64,000 nucleotides of DNA from Enterococcus pallens ATCC BAA-351 (GCF_000407485.1 NZ_ASWD01000001.1:1302001-1366000); one strand, 5' to 3'. Shown: positions 26,032 through 36,441, numbered from the stretch's first letter. A program made the numbers and translations. Notes: generated by a model not told the origin, from the sequence alone.

Positions 26032-27759
26032 ATGAAAAAGAACAGCGTTAAAATTTTTTATTTGGTATTAATTACTGCAACAATTCTTAGAATTATCTTG
26101 GCTTATTTGATCCCTGTAAAGGTGTATATGCAAGCAGAATATGATGACGCCTTGTCAATTAATCAAGCGTTGTTCATTTTAGCTGGTAAATGGTTAGGCC
26201 CTTATGATATCGAAACCTTGTCAAAAGGCTTTTCCTATACTTTCTTTTTGTTGGCGAATCATTTTAGTCGAATTCCGTATCCAATTTTTTTAGTTTTGTT
26301 TAACATCATAGCGGGTATTGGGATAATTATTGCCTTCAAACCCCTCATTAAGAATAAATTTATTTTGGGCTTTAGTTACTTATTTTTGATCTATTCGCCG
26401 ATTACCTTATCCTCAGATTTCTCTTTACGAATTTATCGTAATAGCTTAGTTTTTGGGACGGTTTTGTTGTTATTGGCTGGAATTATCGGGATGTACCTAA
26501 GAAAAAGAGACTCGCTAAAAAAACAATTGCCATGGCTGCTGCTGCAAATCATAATCTTACCTTTTTTTTGGTATTTGCGTGAAGATTCAATCTGGATCGC
26601 ACCGCTTTATGGGACGGTTATTCTGCTGCTGCTGTTTGATCGAATACAGTATCTAAAAGAAGCAAACAAACCGAAATTTGTCGGTGTATTGAAGCAGATA
26701 ATATTGCTGACAATGCCTTTTTTGTCCTTACTGTTGGTTACGTTAGGGATTTCACAAGTGAATTTTCAGCATTATCAAATTTTTACTGTAAATGATCGAA
26801 CCAAAACTTCCTTTGCTGAAATAACTAAGCACTTAATTCAAATTGACAACAGCGAGTGGGACAGCTCTGAAATTGTAAACGATGAAGCTGTCTGGGTATC
26901 CAAAAACACCTTTGAGAAGGCCATGGAAGCTTCTCCAACCCTAGCAGAATATCGAGATGAGATTCATTGGATGCAGGAAGAATCTTTTTGGCCTGATACT
27001 TGGCCGTTAAAAAGTGACGAAGTTCCTGGAGATATGACTATTTGGGGCTTAAGAGATGCGTTTAAACGAGGTGGCTTGTATAAATCTGGTGCCGAAAATG
27101 AACGAGTCTTCAAAAAGATTAGTCAAGAATTACAGACTGCTTTTGATGAAGGGAAATTCGAAAAAAAGAAAACCATCTTTATTTCGAAGCAAAGCAATGG
27201 GAAACATATAGCGGATATTCCTAAAGTATTGATTTATACAGCAACTGGAATTCGTGAAACTACCATGTATACAAGCTATAATACAAGCTACGGTGGTTCT
27301 ATTTTTATTCCCGGATCACCAGCTATTGATATTCTAAACCTGTTAAATGTTCAGCCATTAGCCATGGCATCCGTGCAAACCAGCTTTGAATACGAAAGAA
27401 CGAAATCGTATGTTTTAGCTGGAAATATTATCATTAAGGCTTACAAAATAGTTTCACCCATGCTAGCCGTTATTTCATTGATAGTCTACCTTATTTCAAT
27501 AAAAGCATTTGTCAAAACGAAGAATAAAAATGAACGCAAGAATTTGTATACTTTCTTGCTTATCATTACTGGTTTAGGCTTAACGTATCTGCTGTACCTT
27601 TTTGGAGTGTCTTGGTTTGCCACTTGGGCACCTGGCGGAAAAGGAATTTTTATGTCTTTCTATACCGGAGCAGGTGTTCCTTTGATGCAGCTGATCGAAA
27701 TTTTGTGTATAACTCTACTGATCCAGAGCTGGCAAAAACGAAAAGAAGCAAATAAATAA
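26032..27759 (+). CDS. Large polytopic membrane protein, GT-C glycosyltransferase-like
   Basis: A 575-residue protein with an N-terminal signal-anchor, about eight membrane helices in the first 240 residues, a long polar extracytoplasmic segment (about 245-465) and further helices at the C-terminus. The DDA motif in the first loop (YDDALSINQALFILAGKWLG) recalls the acidic motif of GT-C transferases that use lipid-linked sugars. The assignment is tentative. GGAGGAG precedes the ATG, and a TATACT box lies 30 bases further up. The gene stands alone before a bidirectional terminator. Confidence 0.6.
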   Translation: MKKNSVKIFYLVLITATILRIILAYLIPVKVYMQAEYDDALSINQALFILAGKWLGPYDIETLSKGFSYTFFLLANHFSRIPYPIFLVLFNIIAGIGIIIAFKPLIKNKFILGFSYLFLIYSPITLSSDFSLRIYRNSLVFGTVLLLLAGIIGMYLRKRDSLKKQLPWLLLQIIILPFFWYLREDSIWIAPLYGTVILLLLFDRIQYLKEANKPKFVGVLKQIILLTMPFLSLLLVTLGISQVNFQHYQIFTVNDRTKTSFAEITKHLIQIDNSEWDSSEIVNDEAVWVSKNTFEKAMEASPTLAEYRDEIHWMQEESFWPDTWPLKSDEVPGDMTIWGLRDAFKRGGLYKSGAENERVFKKISQELQTAFDEGKFEKKKTIFISKQSNGKHIADIPKVLIYTATGIRETTMYTSYNTSYGGSIFIPGSPAIDILNLLNVQPLAMASVQTSFEYERTKSYVLAGNIIIKAYKIVSPMLAVISLIVYLISIKAFVKTKNKNERKNLYTFLLIITGLGLTYLLYLFGVSWFATWAPGGKGIFMSFYTGAGVPLMQLIEILCITLLIQSWQKRKEANK

Positions 27760-27761
27760 GT

Positions 27762-27807
27762 AAAACGTTAATCAATAGCCATTAGGCGGTAGTGATTGAC
27801 GTTTTTA
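27762..27807. terminator. Bidirectional terminator between convergent membrane-protein genes
   Basis: AAAACGTTAATCA and TGATTGACGTTTTT pair with one mismatch; the last bases overlap the stop region of the minus-strand gene. Confidence 0.82.
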
Positions 27808-28521
27808 GCGCACCATTTGCCATAAGGGATTCAAAAAAGTAACCGCATAAAATAGAGCAAAGAATATTCCATATAATAAGGTGAACAATATAGCATCTCG
27901 ACGATGATTTTTCTCACGAAAATGTTTCAATAACTTTTGCATAAATTGAATTGGATGAAATAAATCCCACGTATAAAAACGAATATAACGACCTAAATAA
28001 ATCCCAAAGCTTAATACAGGGAAAACTAACCAAGTCAACACCCAGAATAGTGGCGTGTTAATGCTAGTAATAGTATCGGGGTCTAAATAGATAATAAAAG
28101 TGAATTGCAGCAAGACAATATTCAAAGCTGTATTCAACACTCCGGAAATAGCTAGACTAAGCACAGCAATAATATCATACCAGATGGGCACCTCAATCTT
28201 ATCCATTTCACGATGGGTTAAGTTTAGTTCTGTTACTAAATATCCAGCATTAGGCAAAAAGATTAACCAAACAAGCAAGCCGATAATTAAGATCAAGCTG
28301 CTGATTACTCCCAGCAGTTCAAAGGAAGTCACTGCTGATAGCCAACCAAAAAATAATTGCAGTGCTAGTGTTCCTAGTAAAATGAATATAGGAATCACAG
28401 ACAGCTTGAAATTGTAAATCATTGGTCTAAAAAGTTTTGTTTGGAAAATTTTTGGCCGAATTATGATTAGCAGTAAAGCAAATAAATTGAAAATGATGGT
28501 AATAAAGAGCATCAATGCCAT
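27805..28521 (-). CDS. DUF1361-like integral membrane protein
   Basis: A 238-residue protein with about six hydrophobic helices. The segment YLGRYIRFYTWDLFHP resembles the conserved GRxxRxxxWD motif of DUF1361 proteins, whose role is unknown. The start is taken at 28521, nine bases after AGGAGG; the frame stays open to 28578 without a better site. It follows the permease gene by about 60 bases and is probably co-transcribed with it. Confidence 0.7.
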   Translation of the reverse strand: MALMLFITIIFNLFALLLIIIRPKIFQTKLFRPMIYNFKLSVIPIFILLGTLALQLFFGWLSAVTSFELLGVISSLILIIGLLVWLIFLPNAGYLVTELNLTHREMDKIEVPIWYDIIAVLSLAISGVLNTALNIVLLQFTFIIYLDPDTITSINTPLFWVLTWLVFPVLSFGIYLGRYIRFYTWDLFHPIQFMQKLLKHFREKNHRRDAILFTLLYGIFFALFYAVTFLNPLWQMVR

Positions 28522-28581
28522 AAAAATCGTCCTCCTATTGTCAGAATAACTTAGGAAGACGATTAAGGGCAAGTGCAATGC

Positions 28582-30015
28582 TTAAGTATTAAACTGACCT
28601 AGCAGCACAATTAAACTCATGATGCCTAATAAGGTAATCGCAGTAAACAGATACTTTTCTTTGTTTCGTTGAAATAGTGGTCGTTGATAAGTATGGCTGT
28701 TCCACAACCAAAAGCTGAAGCCTAAAGCGTAAATTCCCACACAGTAAAGCAAATTCATTAAGCCGGAAGAATACAGCATATAAAGGCCGTAAAGAATTGC
28801 TCCCAAGGACAGCAGCCGATGACTTTGGTTTTGTTTGTCTTTGGAAAGCCGCCATAAAAAAGCTGCTGACAAAACATAAGGAATCAATACCATCGTAGTG
28901 GCTGTATCCGTGACTGCTTGAAAGGCATCCATAGCTAGACGTGAGAAGATGAAGACGATCTGCATAATCATTCCATTTAGAATTAAAGCATTCACTGGCG
29001 CATTGTGCTGATTTTCTTTGCCCAGAAAAGCTGGAAACATTCGGTCATTCGCAGCATCGTAAGAAATTTCAGCAGCTAAAATTGTCCAAGAAATCCAAGC
29101 ACCTAATACAGAAATAATCACGCCAACATCAATCATGCGAGCACCCCAAGTTCCAACGGCTGCATTTAAGACACCGCTCAGGGAGGGATTCGGCAACTGC
29201 ATCAAGGTTTCCTGAGGCAGAATTCCAAAGCTTAGCATTACAATTAATACGTAAATAGCTAGAGTAGTTCCGTAACCAATTAAGGTTGCTCTGCCTACAT
29301 CCTTTGCTCGTTTTGCCCGGCCAGAAAGTACTACAGCGCCTTCAATTCCTACGAAGACCCACATCGTTTGCAGCATCGCATGCTTCACTTGGCTGCCAAT
29401 CCCGCCTAAATTGCCACCAATTACTTGAATATTTTTAGCAAATAAATCCACAGAAAAAACGGAATAGCGAAAATGAGTAATCAAAATAAAAATCCCAATG
29501 AAAATCGGCACTATCTTCGCAAAGGTTGCCACGATGTTAAGAGCGTTAGCAGCTCGAATTCCACGAGAAACTAAAATGACTACCAGCCAAATCATCAAAC
29601 TACCTAAATACAGCCCCAATGTTCCTTTAGCTCCACCAATTTTGGGTAGAAACTTGCTTAGCGCATCCAAAAATAGAATGACAAAGGAAACATTTCCAAT
29701 GATATTGCTTAGCCAATAGCCCCATGCAGAATTAAATCCAACATAGGCCCCAAAACCATCCTTCGCATAATAGTAAATTCCGCCGGTAATTTCCGGTTGT
29801 TCATTAGCTAGTGTTTGAAACACTTTGGCAATGAAAAAGACTCCCACTCCGGTAATTGACCAAGCAATTAATGAAGCAGCTGCACCGGCTGATTGTGAGA
29901 TACTACTGGGCAGGTTGAAAACACCGCCACCAAGCATGGAGCCTACAACGATCATAGTTAATCCTAATAACCCAACTTCTTTGTGTGAAGAAGTTTTTGT
30001 TGGTTGCTTCTCCAT
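28582..30015 (-). CDS. APC-family basic amino acid antiporter (ArcD type)
   Basis: A 477-residue protein with about 12-13 membrane helices. Landmarks are GLTMIVVGSMLGGGVFNLPS at the N-terminus and the ArcD-like WVFVGIEGAVVLSGRAKRAKDVG. This group exchanges arginine for ornithine or similar cationic pairs. No arcABC genes lie nearby, so the substrate is uncertain. The start at 30015 follows AAGGAGGAATCT; an in-frame extension to 30048 is not supported. Confidence 0.82.
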   Translation of the reverse strand: MEKQPTKTSSHKEVGLLGLTMIVVGSMLGGGVFNLPSSISQSAGAAASLIAWSITGVGVFFIAKVFQTLANEQPEITGGIYYYAKDGFGAYVGFNSAWGYWLSNIIGNVSFVILFLDALSKFLPKIGGAKGTLGLYLGSLMIWLVVILVSRGIRAANALNIVATFAKIVPIFIGIFILITHFRYSVFSVDLFAKNIQVIGGNLGGIGSQVKHAMLQTMWVFVGIEGAVVLSGRAKRAKDVGRATLIGYGTTLAIYVLIVMLSFGILPQETLMQLPNPSLSGVLNAAVGTWGARMIDVGVIISVLGAWISWTILAAEISYDAANDRMFPAFLGKENQHNAPVNALILNGMIMQIVFIFSRLAMDAFQAVTDTATTMVLIPYVLSAAFLWRLSKDKQNQSHRLLSLGAILYGLYMLYSSGLMNLLYCVGIYALGFSFWLWNSHTYQRPLFQRNKEKYLFTAITLLGIMSLIVLLGQFNT

Positions 30016-30207
30016 AGATTCCTCCTTGAAAAATAATAGTCTATTCATTCAAACATATAAGGATGAAAGAAGGCAAACAATCTGTATAAAAAATAAGCAA
30101 GAGCTTTATCACCATATTCTAATTAAAATCAATTCATTCTATTCTTTACCTAGACCAATGAGAAATGTTAAGGTGTGAGTGAGTAAAATAAGGAGGCAAA
30201 ATACTGT

Positions 30208-30333
30208 ATGAAAAGAGAAAAGAATGGTCCTAGGAACCAAGTGAAGTCAAGTGACATCTTATTGGAATTACTAGCGTTGTTCATTCTAATTTCGTTAACG
30301 ATTTATGCCGCAAAAACTGGGAAATTATTCTGA
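30208..30333 (+). CDS. Small membrane protein, 41 residues
   Basis: ATG 30208 to TGA 30331-30333 encodes a basic, hydrophilic N-terminal half (MKREKNGPRNQVKSSD) and one predicted membrane helix (ILLELLALFILISLTIYAA) with a short basic tail. AAGGAGG lies 11 bases before the ATG and a hairpin terminator begins at the stop codon, so it has the framing of a real small gene. No family is recognised. Confidence 0.65.
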   Translation: MKREKNGPRNQVKSSDILLELLALFILISLTIYAAKTGKLF

Positions 30334-30367
30334 GGAAGACATCTAAATAAGATGTCTCCTTTTTTTA
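30333..30367 (+). terminator. Terminator of the small membrane-protein gene
   Basis: AGGAAGACATCT and AGATGTCTCCT pair around AAATA, followed by a T-run. Confidence 0.85.
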
Positions 30368-30459
30368 TTTCATATAGACCAATTAAATAACCAGCCTGAT
30401 AAGACAAAATATATAACATCAGTTATTAATTAACTTTTTATAACAAAAAGACACATGGG

Positions 30460-31554
30460 TCAGCTCCATGCGTCAGTTGTTAAGATTTCTAAATCTTTCA
30501 TAGCCTGTATAATGACTTCTGGTGTGATGGTCTCTTTCATAAAATGGATCATTTCATCTGGAGCACTGGCACGTTTTGCCACTTGCTGGTAATCATCTTC
30601 AGTTAATGATAAATTCATTGCCTGTAAATTGATTGGTAAATCCAATTTTTGATAAAAAGGCAATAGCTGACGAATTTCTGCAACTTTTTGTTCAATCATC
30701 AATTGAACTAAGATCCCATAAGCTACTTTGTTTCCATGGAGCTGTTTGTGGGAGTCTGGTAAAACAGTTAGTGCATCATGAATTGAATGAGCCCCAGAAG
30801 TTCGACCGTATTCATCACCGAAGCCACCCACCATACCAGCAAGTAAAATGTTCGTTTCTACAATATCGATAAAAGCTTGATTTAATTGTTGAGCCCTCAT
30901 TGCTTGCAAGGCCGCGCTGCTTTCAGCAAGCAATATATCCCGACACTTTTTAGCCGCAAATTCCGCTACTTGGATTTCAATTGGTTTAATGGTCAGCTGG
31001 GAAATGATGGCATCAGACTCGTACCATTTTGCCAAAGTATCGCCTATTCCGGCTACCATTAATTCATAGGGTGATTCCAGTAAAACCTGCGGGTCGATTA
31101 AGACTAAATCAGTTGCCTTTGGAAAAATATCATAGCGCAGCATCACACCTTCATCATTATAGACAACACTTAAAGGTGTATAGGCAGCACAAGTGGCAGC
31201 TAAAGTTGGTAAAATAATTACCGGTAAATTTAAATGATAAGCGGTTAATTTAGTCAAGTCTGCAACCTTTCCACCACCTACTGCAATTAATACCTCTGCT
31301 TGATTTTCGCGGGCTATTTGGACAAAATGCTCGGCTGCTTCATCGGTGCATTTTTTACCATAATAATAGAAGAAAGTTTCACAATTCGGTAAGCTTGGAA
31401 AATAAGATTTTACTGCTTGCCAGGAAGTCTCTCCGTGAAGAATCATTACTTTGCTTAAATTTCTTCTTGCTAAGTGCTCAGGCAAAGCCTGCCAAGCATC
31501 GGTTTTCAATTCATATTCTTGTGGAGCGCCTCGCACAATCAAGTTTGTCGCCAT
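30460..31554 (-). CDS. GldA-type iron-containing polyol/alcohol dehydrogenase
   Basis: A 364-residue member of the glycerol-dehydrogenase/iron ADH family. GGGKVADLTK binds the nucleotide; the metal ligands are expected in GIGDTLAKWYE (Asp), GAHSIHDAL (His) and HGNKVAYG (His). It oxidises or reduces a polyol or sugar-like substrate with NAD(P). A TATAAT box at 31596-31591 implies a start near 31584, which favours ATG 31554 (site AAAGAAGCGG) over ATG 31572. It stands alone; the substrate is unknown. Confidence 0.82.
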   Translation of the reverse strand: MATNLIVRGAPQEYELKTDAWQALPEHLARRNLSKVMILHGETSWQAVKSYFPSLPNCETFFYYYGKKCTDEAAEHFVQIARENQAEVLIAVGGGKVADLTKLTAYHLNLPVIILPTLAATCAAYTPLSVVYNDEGVMLRYDIFPKATDLVLIDPQVLLESPYELMVAGIGDTLAKWYESDAIISQLTIKPIEIQVAEFAAKKCRDILLAESSAALQAMRAQQLNQAFIDIVETNILLAGMVGGFGDEYGRTSGAHSIHDALTVLPDSHKQLHGNKVAYGILVQLMIEQKVAEIRQLLPFYQKLDLPINLQAMNLSLTEDDYQQVAKRASAPDEMIHFMKETITPEVIIQAMKDLEILTTDAWS

Positions 31555-31778
31555 ATTATCCGCTTCTTTCATTCAATCTTCATTTTTTCTATTATAGTCA
31601 GAAATGCTAAGAAAAGTCTATGAACTTTTTATAGTTTAGTAGATCAATAGAAAGCGATCAGTATCAATTGCTTATAATATATTTATTTTAAACTTTGGAT
31701 GAAATAGCTAGTAAGAATTTTTATGAAATTATTTGTTGGAAAAGAATTGTTTTCTATGAAATAACTACTCTAGATAGC

Positions 31779-31807
31779 TTGTTTTAACTCCTGACTTATG
31801 GTAGGAT
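31779..31807 (+). promoter_or_regulatory. Promoter of the amino-acid ABC operon
   Basis: TTGTTT at 31779-31784 and TAGGAT at 31802-31807 are 17 bases apart. The rest of the 31573-31887 gap is AT-rich with nothing else recognisable. Confidence 0.45.
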
Positions 31808-31887
31808 AAATCCATTAAACGAATGTATATTTATTCTTCAATGAGTGCTGTTAGTTATTATTATTCATTATTTAGGGAGTGGACGGG

Positions 31888-33342
31888 ATGAAACAAAAAG
31901 TAAAAGCCTGCTTAACGATACTTATGTTACTGGCAAGTATTTTTCCATTTGTATCAGTACAAGCAGAAGAAACAGATCCGATTTATGAGCGGATCCAGCA
32001 AAGCGGGGAGCTGGTCGTTGGTCTATCAGCGGATTATGGCCCTTATGAATTTCACGCAGAGGTAGATGGCAAAGATAAAATTGTCGGTTTTGATGTCTCG
32101 ATTGCAGAAAAAATTGCCAAGGATATGGGCGTCAAATTAAAAATCGAAGAGCTGGGCTTTGATGCACTGTTGGGGGCATTGAAAACTGGTAAAATTGATA
32201 TGGTAATTTCAGGAATGTCGATCACAGAAGAACGCTTGAAGGAAGTAGACTTTTCTGATCCGTATTACATCGTAAAACAAAAGGTACTGGTTCGTAAAGA
32301 CGATGCGGAAAAATTTAAGTCAACTGCCGATTTCAACGGTATACCTGTTGGTGCGCAAAAACAGACAACGCAAGAGGATTTAGCTAAAAATGAAATGACT
32401 GGGTCAGAGGTCACTTCTTTGCAAAAAGTACCCGATCTAATTAACAATTTAATTAACCAAAAAATTGATGCGGTAGTTCTAGAAGAACCAATTGCAGAAG
32501 CTTATGTGCAACAAAGTGACAACGTGGCGATTGCTCCAGTTGAGTTTGAACAGGGAGAAAAGGTTACTGCCATTGCGATTTCGAAAAACACACCCGTATT
32601 GAAGCAGCATGTCAATGAATCTATTGCTGAAATTAATGATCAAGATTTATTGGATGGCTATTTAAAAGATGCCAACAAATTGATGTTCCAAGAGGATCAA
32701 ACCTTCTTTCAAAAATATTTACCTTACTATTTAAGTGGGGCGAAATACACCATTTTGTTAGCTTTCGTTGGGGTTCTATTTGGAATGATCGTTGGCAGCT
32801 TACTGGCATTGATGAAATTAAGCAAAAACAAATTGTTACGCTTTTTAGCAATTGCTTACATTGAGTATGTTCGCGGTACACCACTTTTAGTGCAAATTTT
32901 TATTGTGTATTTCGGAACGGGCGTTTTAGGCTTGGATTTATCTAAATTAGTTGCCGGCTGTATCGCGGTTTCACTAAACAGTGGGGCTTATGTGGCAGAA
33001 ATTGTGCGGGCTGGAATTAATGCCGTAAATAAAGGGCAAACCGAGGCTGCACGTTCTCTGGGAATGAATCAAAAAGAAGCGATGCGCTATATCGTCTTCC
33101 CTCAGGCCATTAAAAATATATTGCCAGCATTGGGCAACGAGTTTGTGACGATTATCAAGGAGTCTTCGGTGGTATCGGTTATTGGAGTATCGGAACTAAT
33201 TTTCCAAACAGGCGTTGTTCAAGGAGCCAGCTTCAAGCCATTCTTGCCATACGTGATCGTTTCACTGATTTATTTCGTGATGACTTTCTGTATTTCACGT
33301 TTACTAGGCTTGGCGGAAAGGAGATTAGGGGTTAATGATTAA
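31888..33342 (+). CDS. Polar amino-acid ABC transporter, fused binding protein and permease
   Basis: A 484-residue fusion. A signal peptide (1-25) is followed by a family-3 solute-binding domain ([19 protein letters not shown], about 30-265) and a permease domain with the HisM-type helices ([54 protein letters not shown] as coupling motif). It imports glutamine, arginine or a similar amino acid with the ATPase encoded next. The start is ATG 31888 after AGGGAGTGG. The downstream gene overlaps its last 8 bases. Confidence 0.92.
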   Translation: MKQKVKACLTILMLLASIFPFVSVQAEETDPIYERIQQSGELVVGLSADYGPYEFHAEVDGKDKIVGFDVSIAEKIAKDMGVKLKIEELGFDALLGALKTGKIDMVISGMSITEERLKEVDFSDPYYIVKQKVLVRKDDAEKFKSTADFNGIPVGAQKQTTQEDLAKNEMTGSEVTSLQKVPDLINNLINQKIDAVVLEEPIAEAYVQQSDNVAIAPVEFEQGEKVTAIAISKNTPVLKQHVNESIAEINDQDLLDGYLKDANKLMFQEDQTFFQKYLPYYLSGAKYTILLAFVGVLFGMIVGSLLALMKLSKNKLLRFLAIAYIEYVRGTPLLVQIFIVYFGTGVLGLDLSKLVAGCIAVSLNSGAYVAEIVRAGINAVNKGQTEAARSLGMNQKEAMRYIVFPQAIKNILPALGNEFVTIIKESSVVSVIGVSELIFQTGVVQGASFKPFLPYVIVSLIYFVMTFCISRLLGLAERRLGVND

Positions 33343-34057
33343 CGTAAAGAATCTAACCAAAACCTTTGGTGATAATGAAGTATTAAAATCAATTAATTTA
33401 ACTGTGAATGCTGGTGAAGTAGTTGTAATCATCGGGCCCTCGGGCAGCGGGAAAAGTACCATTTTACGTTGTTTAAACTTATTGGAAACACCAACTTCAG
33501 GTGAAATTACTTTCGAAGGACAAAATATTACATCGCCAACTGTCAACATTGATCAGCTGCGGCAAAAGATGGGTATGGTTTTTCAAAATTTTAACCTGTT
33601 TCCTCATATGAGTGTTTTGGATAATTTAACCATTACACCTATAAAAATCAAAAAAGAGGATCCTCAGCAAGCGAAGCAAAAAGCGTTGGCTTTACTGGAT
33701 CAGGTAGGTCTAAAAGATAAAGCTGACGCATACCCTTCCAGCCTGTCTGGAGGGCAGCAGCAACGGGTAGCTATTGCTAGAGCTTTAGCGATGAATCCAG
33801 ACGTGATGCTGTTTGACGAACCGACCTCAGCTCTTGATCCAGAAATGGTAGGCGAAGTGTTGAGTGTTATGCAGGACCTAGCGGAAAAAGGCATGACCAT
33901 GGTAGTAGTAACCCACGAAATGGGCTTCGCCAAAGAAGTGGCTGATCGGGTTATCTTTATGGCAGATGGTATCATCCAGGAAGAGGGTACACCAGAAGAA
34001 ATCTTTGATCACCCGCAAAATTTACGGACACAAGATTTCTTAAATAAAGTCTTATAG
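33335..34057 (+). CDS. glnQ: Polar amino-acid ABC transporter ATPase
   Basis: A 240-residue ATPase with Walker [10 protein letters not shown], signature [15 protein letters not shown], Walker [13 protein letters not shown] and the switch His in [10 protein letters not shown]. The GlnQ/ArtP group pairs with HisM-type permeases. It overlaps the end of the permease gene by 8 bases, so translation is coupled. An aminotransferase gene follows after 17 bases, suggesting that the imported amino acid is metabolised. Confidence 0.92.
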   Translation: MINVKNLTKTFGDNEVLKSINLTVNAGEVVVIIGPSGSGKSTILRCLNLLETPTSGEITFEGQNITSPTVNIDQLRQKMGMVFQNFNLFPHMSVLDNLTITPIKIKKEDPQQAKQKALALLDQVGLKDKADAYPSSLSGGQQQRVAIARALAMNPDVMLFDEPTSALDPEMVGEVLSVMQDLAEKGMTMVVVTHEMGFAKEVADRVIFMADGIIQEEGTPEEIFDHPQNLRTQDFLNKVL

Positions 34058-34074
34058 AAATAGGGAGAATTAGG

Positions 34075-35226
34075 ATGGATCAAACAAAATTAGCGCAACG
34101 CTTTCAACAGCCGGCCGAAAATCTGTTGATGCGAATTGCTGTATTAGCGAAAGAAACTGAAGACATTATTGATTTATCAATTGGTGATCCAGATATTATT
34201 ACTCACCAAACAATCATTGAGGCTGCCTATCAGGATTTGAAAAAGGGTGCTACAAATTATACGTCACCAGCTGGAAAAAAAGAGTTTTTAGAAGCAATTG
34301 CTTCCTATTATAAAAAGAAGTACGACTTGACCTTCGCGACTAACCAAATCCGAGCAACGGTTGGGGCATTGCATGCCATGTATTTAGTGATGCAAGCTAT
34401 TTTGGACCCAGGAGACGAAGTCATTATTCATGAACCCTTTTTCTCTCCTTATAAAGAGCAGGTTCTTTTATCTGGTGGGAAGCCGGTATTGGTGCCAACC
34501 TACGAAGAAAATCAGTTTCAGCTAAAGGTATCTGACTTGAAACAAGCAATTACTGATAAGACAAAGGCAATTATTATCAACTCGCCGAACAATCCAACAG
34601 GGGCAGTGTTCTCGCCAGCAACCTTAAAAGAAATAGCAGAAGTAGCTATTGAACATGACCTGTTTATTATCTCAGATGAAATTTACGAAGATTTTGCTTA
34701 TAAAGAAACGTTTATCCCTATGGCAAAGCTTGCGCCAGATCATACCATTACCATTAGTGGTTTGTCGAAAGGTTTTGCCATGACAGGCTGGCGGATCGGT
34801 TATATGATTGCACCGAGCTACGTTAATGATATCGCTGGATTGATTAATGAGAGTGTAACCTATTCAGCCCCCACTGTTTCTCAGCATGCTGGAATTTACG
34901 CTTTGGAGCATTACCAAGACATTGTTCCAGAAAATGTCGCAATTTTCCGCGAGCGTTTGGAATATATTGAAAAACGTGTAGCGGAGATTCCATATCTATC
35001 CTTAGCACCAGTTGCTGGCAGCATGTATGCTTTCATTAATATTAGTCAAAGCGGACTTGGCTCTGTGGAATTCGTGGAAACCGTGCTAGAAAAAAGTGGT
35101 GTGCTATTTGTTCCTGGCCGTGCCTTTGGCGAAACGGTTGGTGATGAATATATCCGTTTAGCAGCCACTCAGTCTAAAGAACTGTTGCAAGAAGCCTTTG
35201 ATCGTTTGGAAAAATTGAATTTTTAG
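34075..35226 (+). CDS. PLP-dependent aminotransferase, class I/II (PatA-like)
   Basis: A 383-residue fold-type-I aminotransferase. SGLSKGFAMTGWRIGY contains the PLP-binding lysine K232; NSPNNPTGAVF and SDEIYEDFAY are typical active-site segments. It probably transaminates the amino acid delivered by the upstream ABC transporter, with which it forms an operon. GGGAG precedes the ATG. Exact substrates are not readable from sequence. Confidence 0.9.
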   Translation: MDQTKLAQRFQQPAENLLMRIAVLAKETEDIIDLSIGDPDIITHQTIIEAAYQDLKKGATNYTSPAGKKEFLEAIASYYKKKYDLTFATNQIRATVGALHAMYLVMQAILDPGDEVIIHEPFFSPYKEQVLLSGGKPVLVPTYEENQFQLKVSDLKQAITDKTKAIIINSPNNPTGAVFSPATLKEIAEVAIEHDLFIISDEIYEDFAYKETFIPMAKLAPDHTITISGLSKGFAMTGWRIGYMIAPSYVNDIAGLINESVTYSAPTVSQHAGIYALEHYQDIVPENVAIFRERLEYIEKRVAEIPYLSLAPVAGSMYAFINISQSGLGSVEFVETVLEKSGVLFVPGRAFGETVGDEYIRLAATQSKELLQEAFDRLEKLNF

Positions 35227-35311
35227 TGCAAACTTCTCTTAGGTGTGCAAGAATAAAGAGGAATTGTTTGGATGTACTCTTTAAACTAAAAGTGTCGGAG
35301 GAAACAGGAAG

Positions 35312-36169
35312 ATGGAATGGTTAGATTGGTTTAACGACAGTATTGCTTATGTAGAGAAACAGTTGACAGATGAGATTGATTTGGATGAAGCAGCTCGCTT
35401 AGCAAAATGCTCTACGTATCATTACCAACGAATGTTCTCCTATATCGCAGGAGTGACTTTAGGAGAATACATACGTCGCCGAAAAATGAGCTTGGCTGGC
35501 GTTGATTTGCAGCAGGGACAAAAGGTGATCGATGTAGCCGTTAAGTATGGCTATGAATCGCCCACATCTTTCAACCGAGTCTTTAAAACTGTTCATGGTA
35601 TTACTCCGCAGGAAGCCAAAAAAAATGGTGCTAAATTAACCAGCTATCCTATGTTGACCTTCGCAATTACAGTTAAAGGGGTGCATGCAATGGAGTATCA
35701 ATTGGTCGAAAAAGAAGCCTTTTATGTAGTCGGAACAGGTCTTGAGCTGGGGAAAAGCATGGAGGAGAATCAGCAAAGAATTCCTGTCTTTTGGAATGAA
35801 TTTTCCGCCTCGGGAAATTTGGAAAAACTATTTCCCGTTATGGACATCAATAGTCCAGGAATATTAGGAATCAATATGATGACGGATATTGTTCAGGAAA
35901 ATTGGGAATATGTGATTGCTGTTGCCTCAAATGAAGTGCCAACGGGATTTAAGCAATATCAAGTACCAGCGGCGAAATGGGCGATCTTCTCTGGACAAGG
36001 GGCGATGCCGCATGCTATTCAAGAATTAGGAAAGCAAATTTTTACTGAATGGCTGCCAACGTCAGGTTTTGAATACGCGGAGTTGCCGGATATGGAGGTC
36101 TATCTGAACAACAATCCTACAGATGCCAGCTTCCAAATCTGGTTGCCAGTAAGACCCAAAAGAAAGTAA
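35312..36169 (+). CDS. AraC-family regulator with GyrI-like effector-binding domain
   Basis: A 285-residue protein. The N-terminal AraC/XylS DNA-binding domain (about 8-105) has the two helix-turn-helix units (DLDEAARLAKCSTYHYQRMF, VIDVAVKYGYESPTSFNRVF). A C-terminal GyrI-like domain (about 125-283) probably binds a small hydrophobic ligand. This architecture resembles Rob/SoxS-type multidrug regulators. GGAGGAAACAGGAAG precedes the ATG, and a terminator follows. Confidence 0.9.
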   Translation: MEWLDWFNDSIAYVEKQLTDEIDLDEAARLAKCSTYHYQRMFSYIAGVTLGEYIRRRKMSLAGVDLQQGQKVIDVAVKYGYESPTSFNRVFKTVHGITPQEAKKNGAKLTSYPMLTFAITVKGVHAMEYQLVEKEAFYVVGTGLELGKSMEENQQRIPVFWNEFSASGNLEKLFPVMDINSPGILGINMMTDIVQENWEYVIAVASNEVPTGFKQYQVPAAKWAIFSGQGAMPHAIQELGKQIFTEWLPTSGFEYAELPDMEVYLNNNPTDASFQIWLPVRPKRK

Positions 36170-36174
36170 AACAG

Positions 36175-36210
36175 ATCTCAGCGGCTGAAAAGCAATCGCT
36201 GGGATTTTTC
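36175..36210 (+). terminator. Terminator of the AraC-type gene
   Basis: ATCTCAGCG and CGCTGGGAT pair with one wobble around a loop, followed by TTTTTC. Confidence 0.82.
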
Positions 36211-36283
36211 TATATAAACCGCTCCACCTCTTTCTTGAAGCGTTTTCTCTTTTTTTTACCATCGTGGTATAATAGGATGAATC

Positions 36284-36352
36284 ATTAGTTTGTTTTTACG
36301 AAATCATTATTGTCTTACTAGTATATAAAAGAGATGTATTTCACAAACTAAT
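36284..36352. repeat. Widely spaced perfect inverted repeat before the tetR gene
   Basis: ATTAGTTTGT (36284-36293) and ACAAACTAAT (36343-36352) are perfect 10-base arms about 50 bases apart, just after a TATAAT box at 36268-36273. It could be two operator half-sites for autoregulation or a leader hairpin. Confidence 0.4.
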
Positions 36353-36441
36353 AAAATACAATGTTTTTCCACCAATTTTTTTTAAGAAATTGAAGTAATT
36401 TGAATTGTATCATTTTGTTATTTATAGTGAGGAGGACAGGC

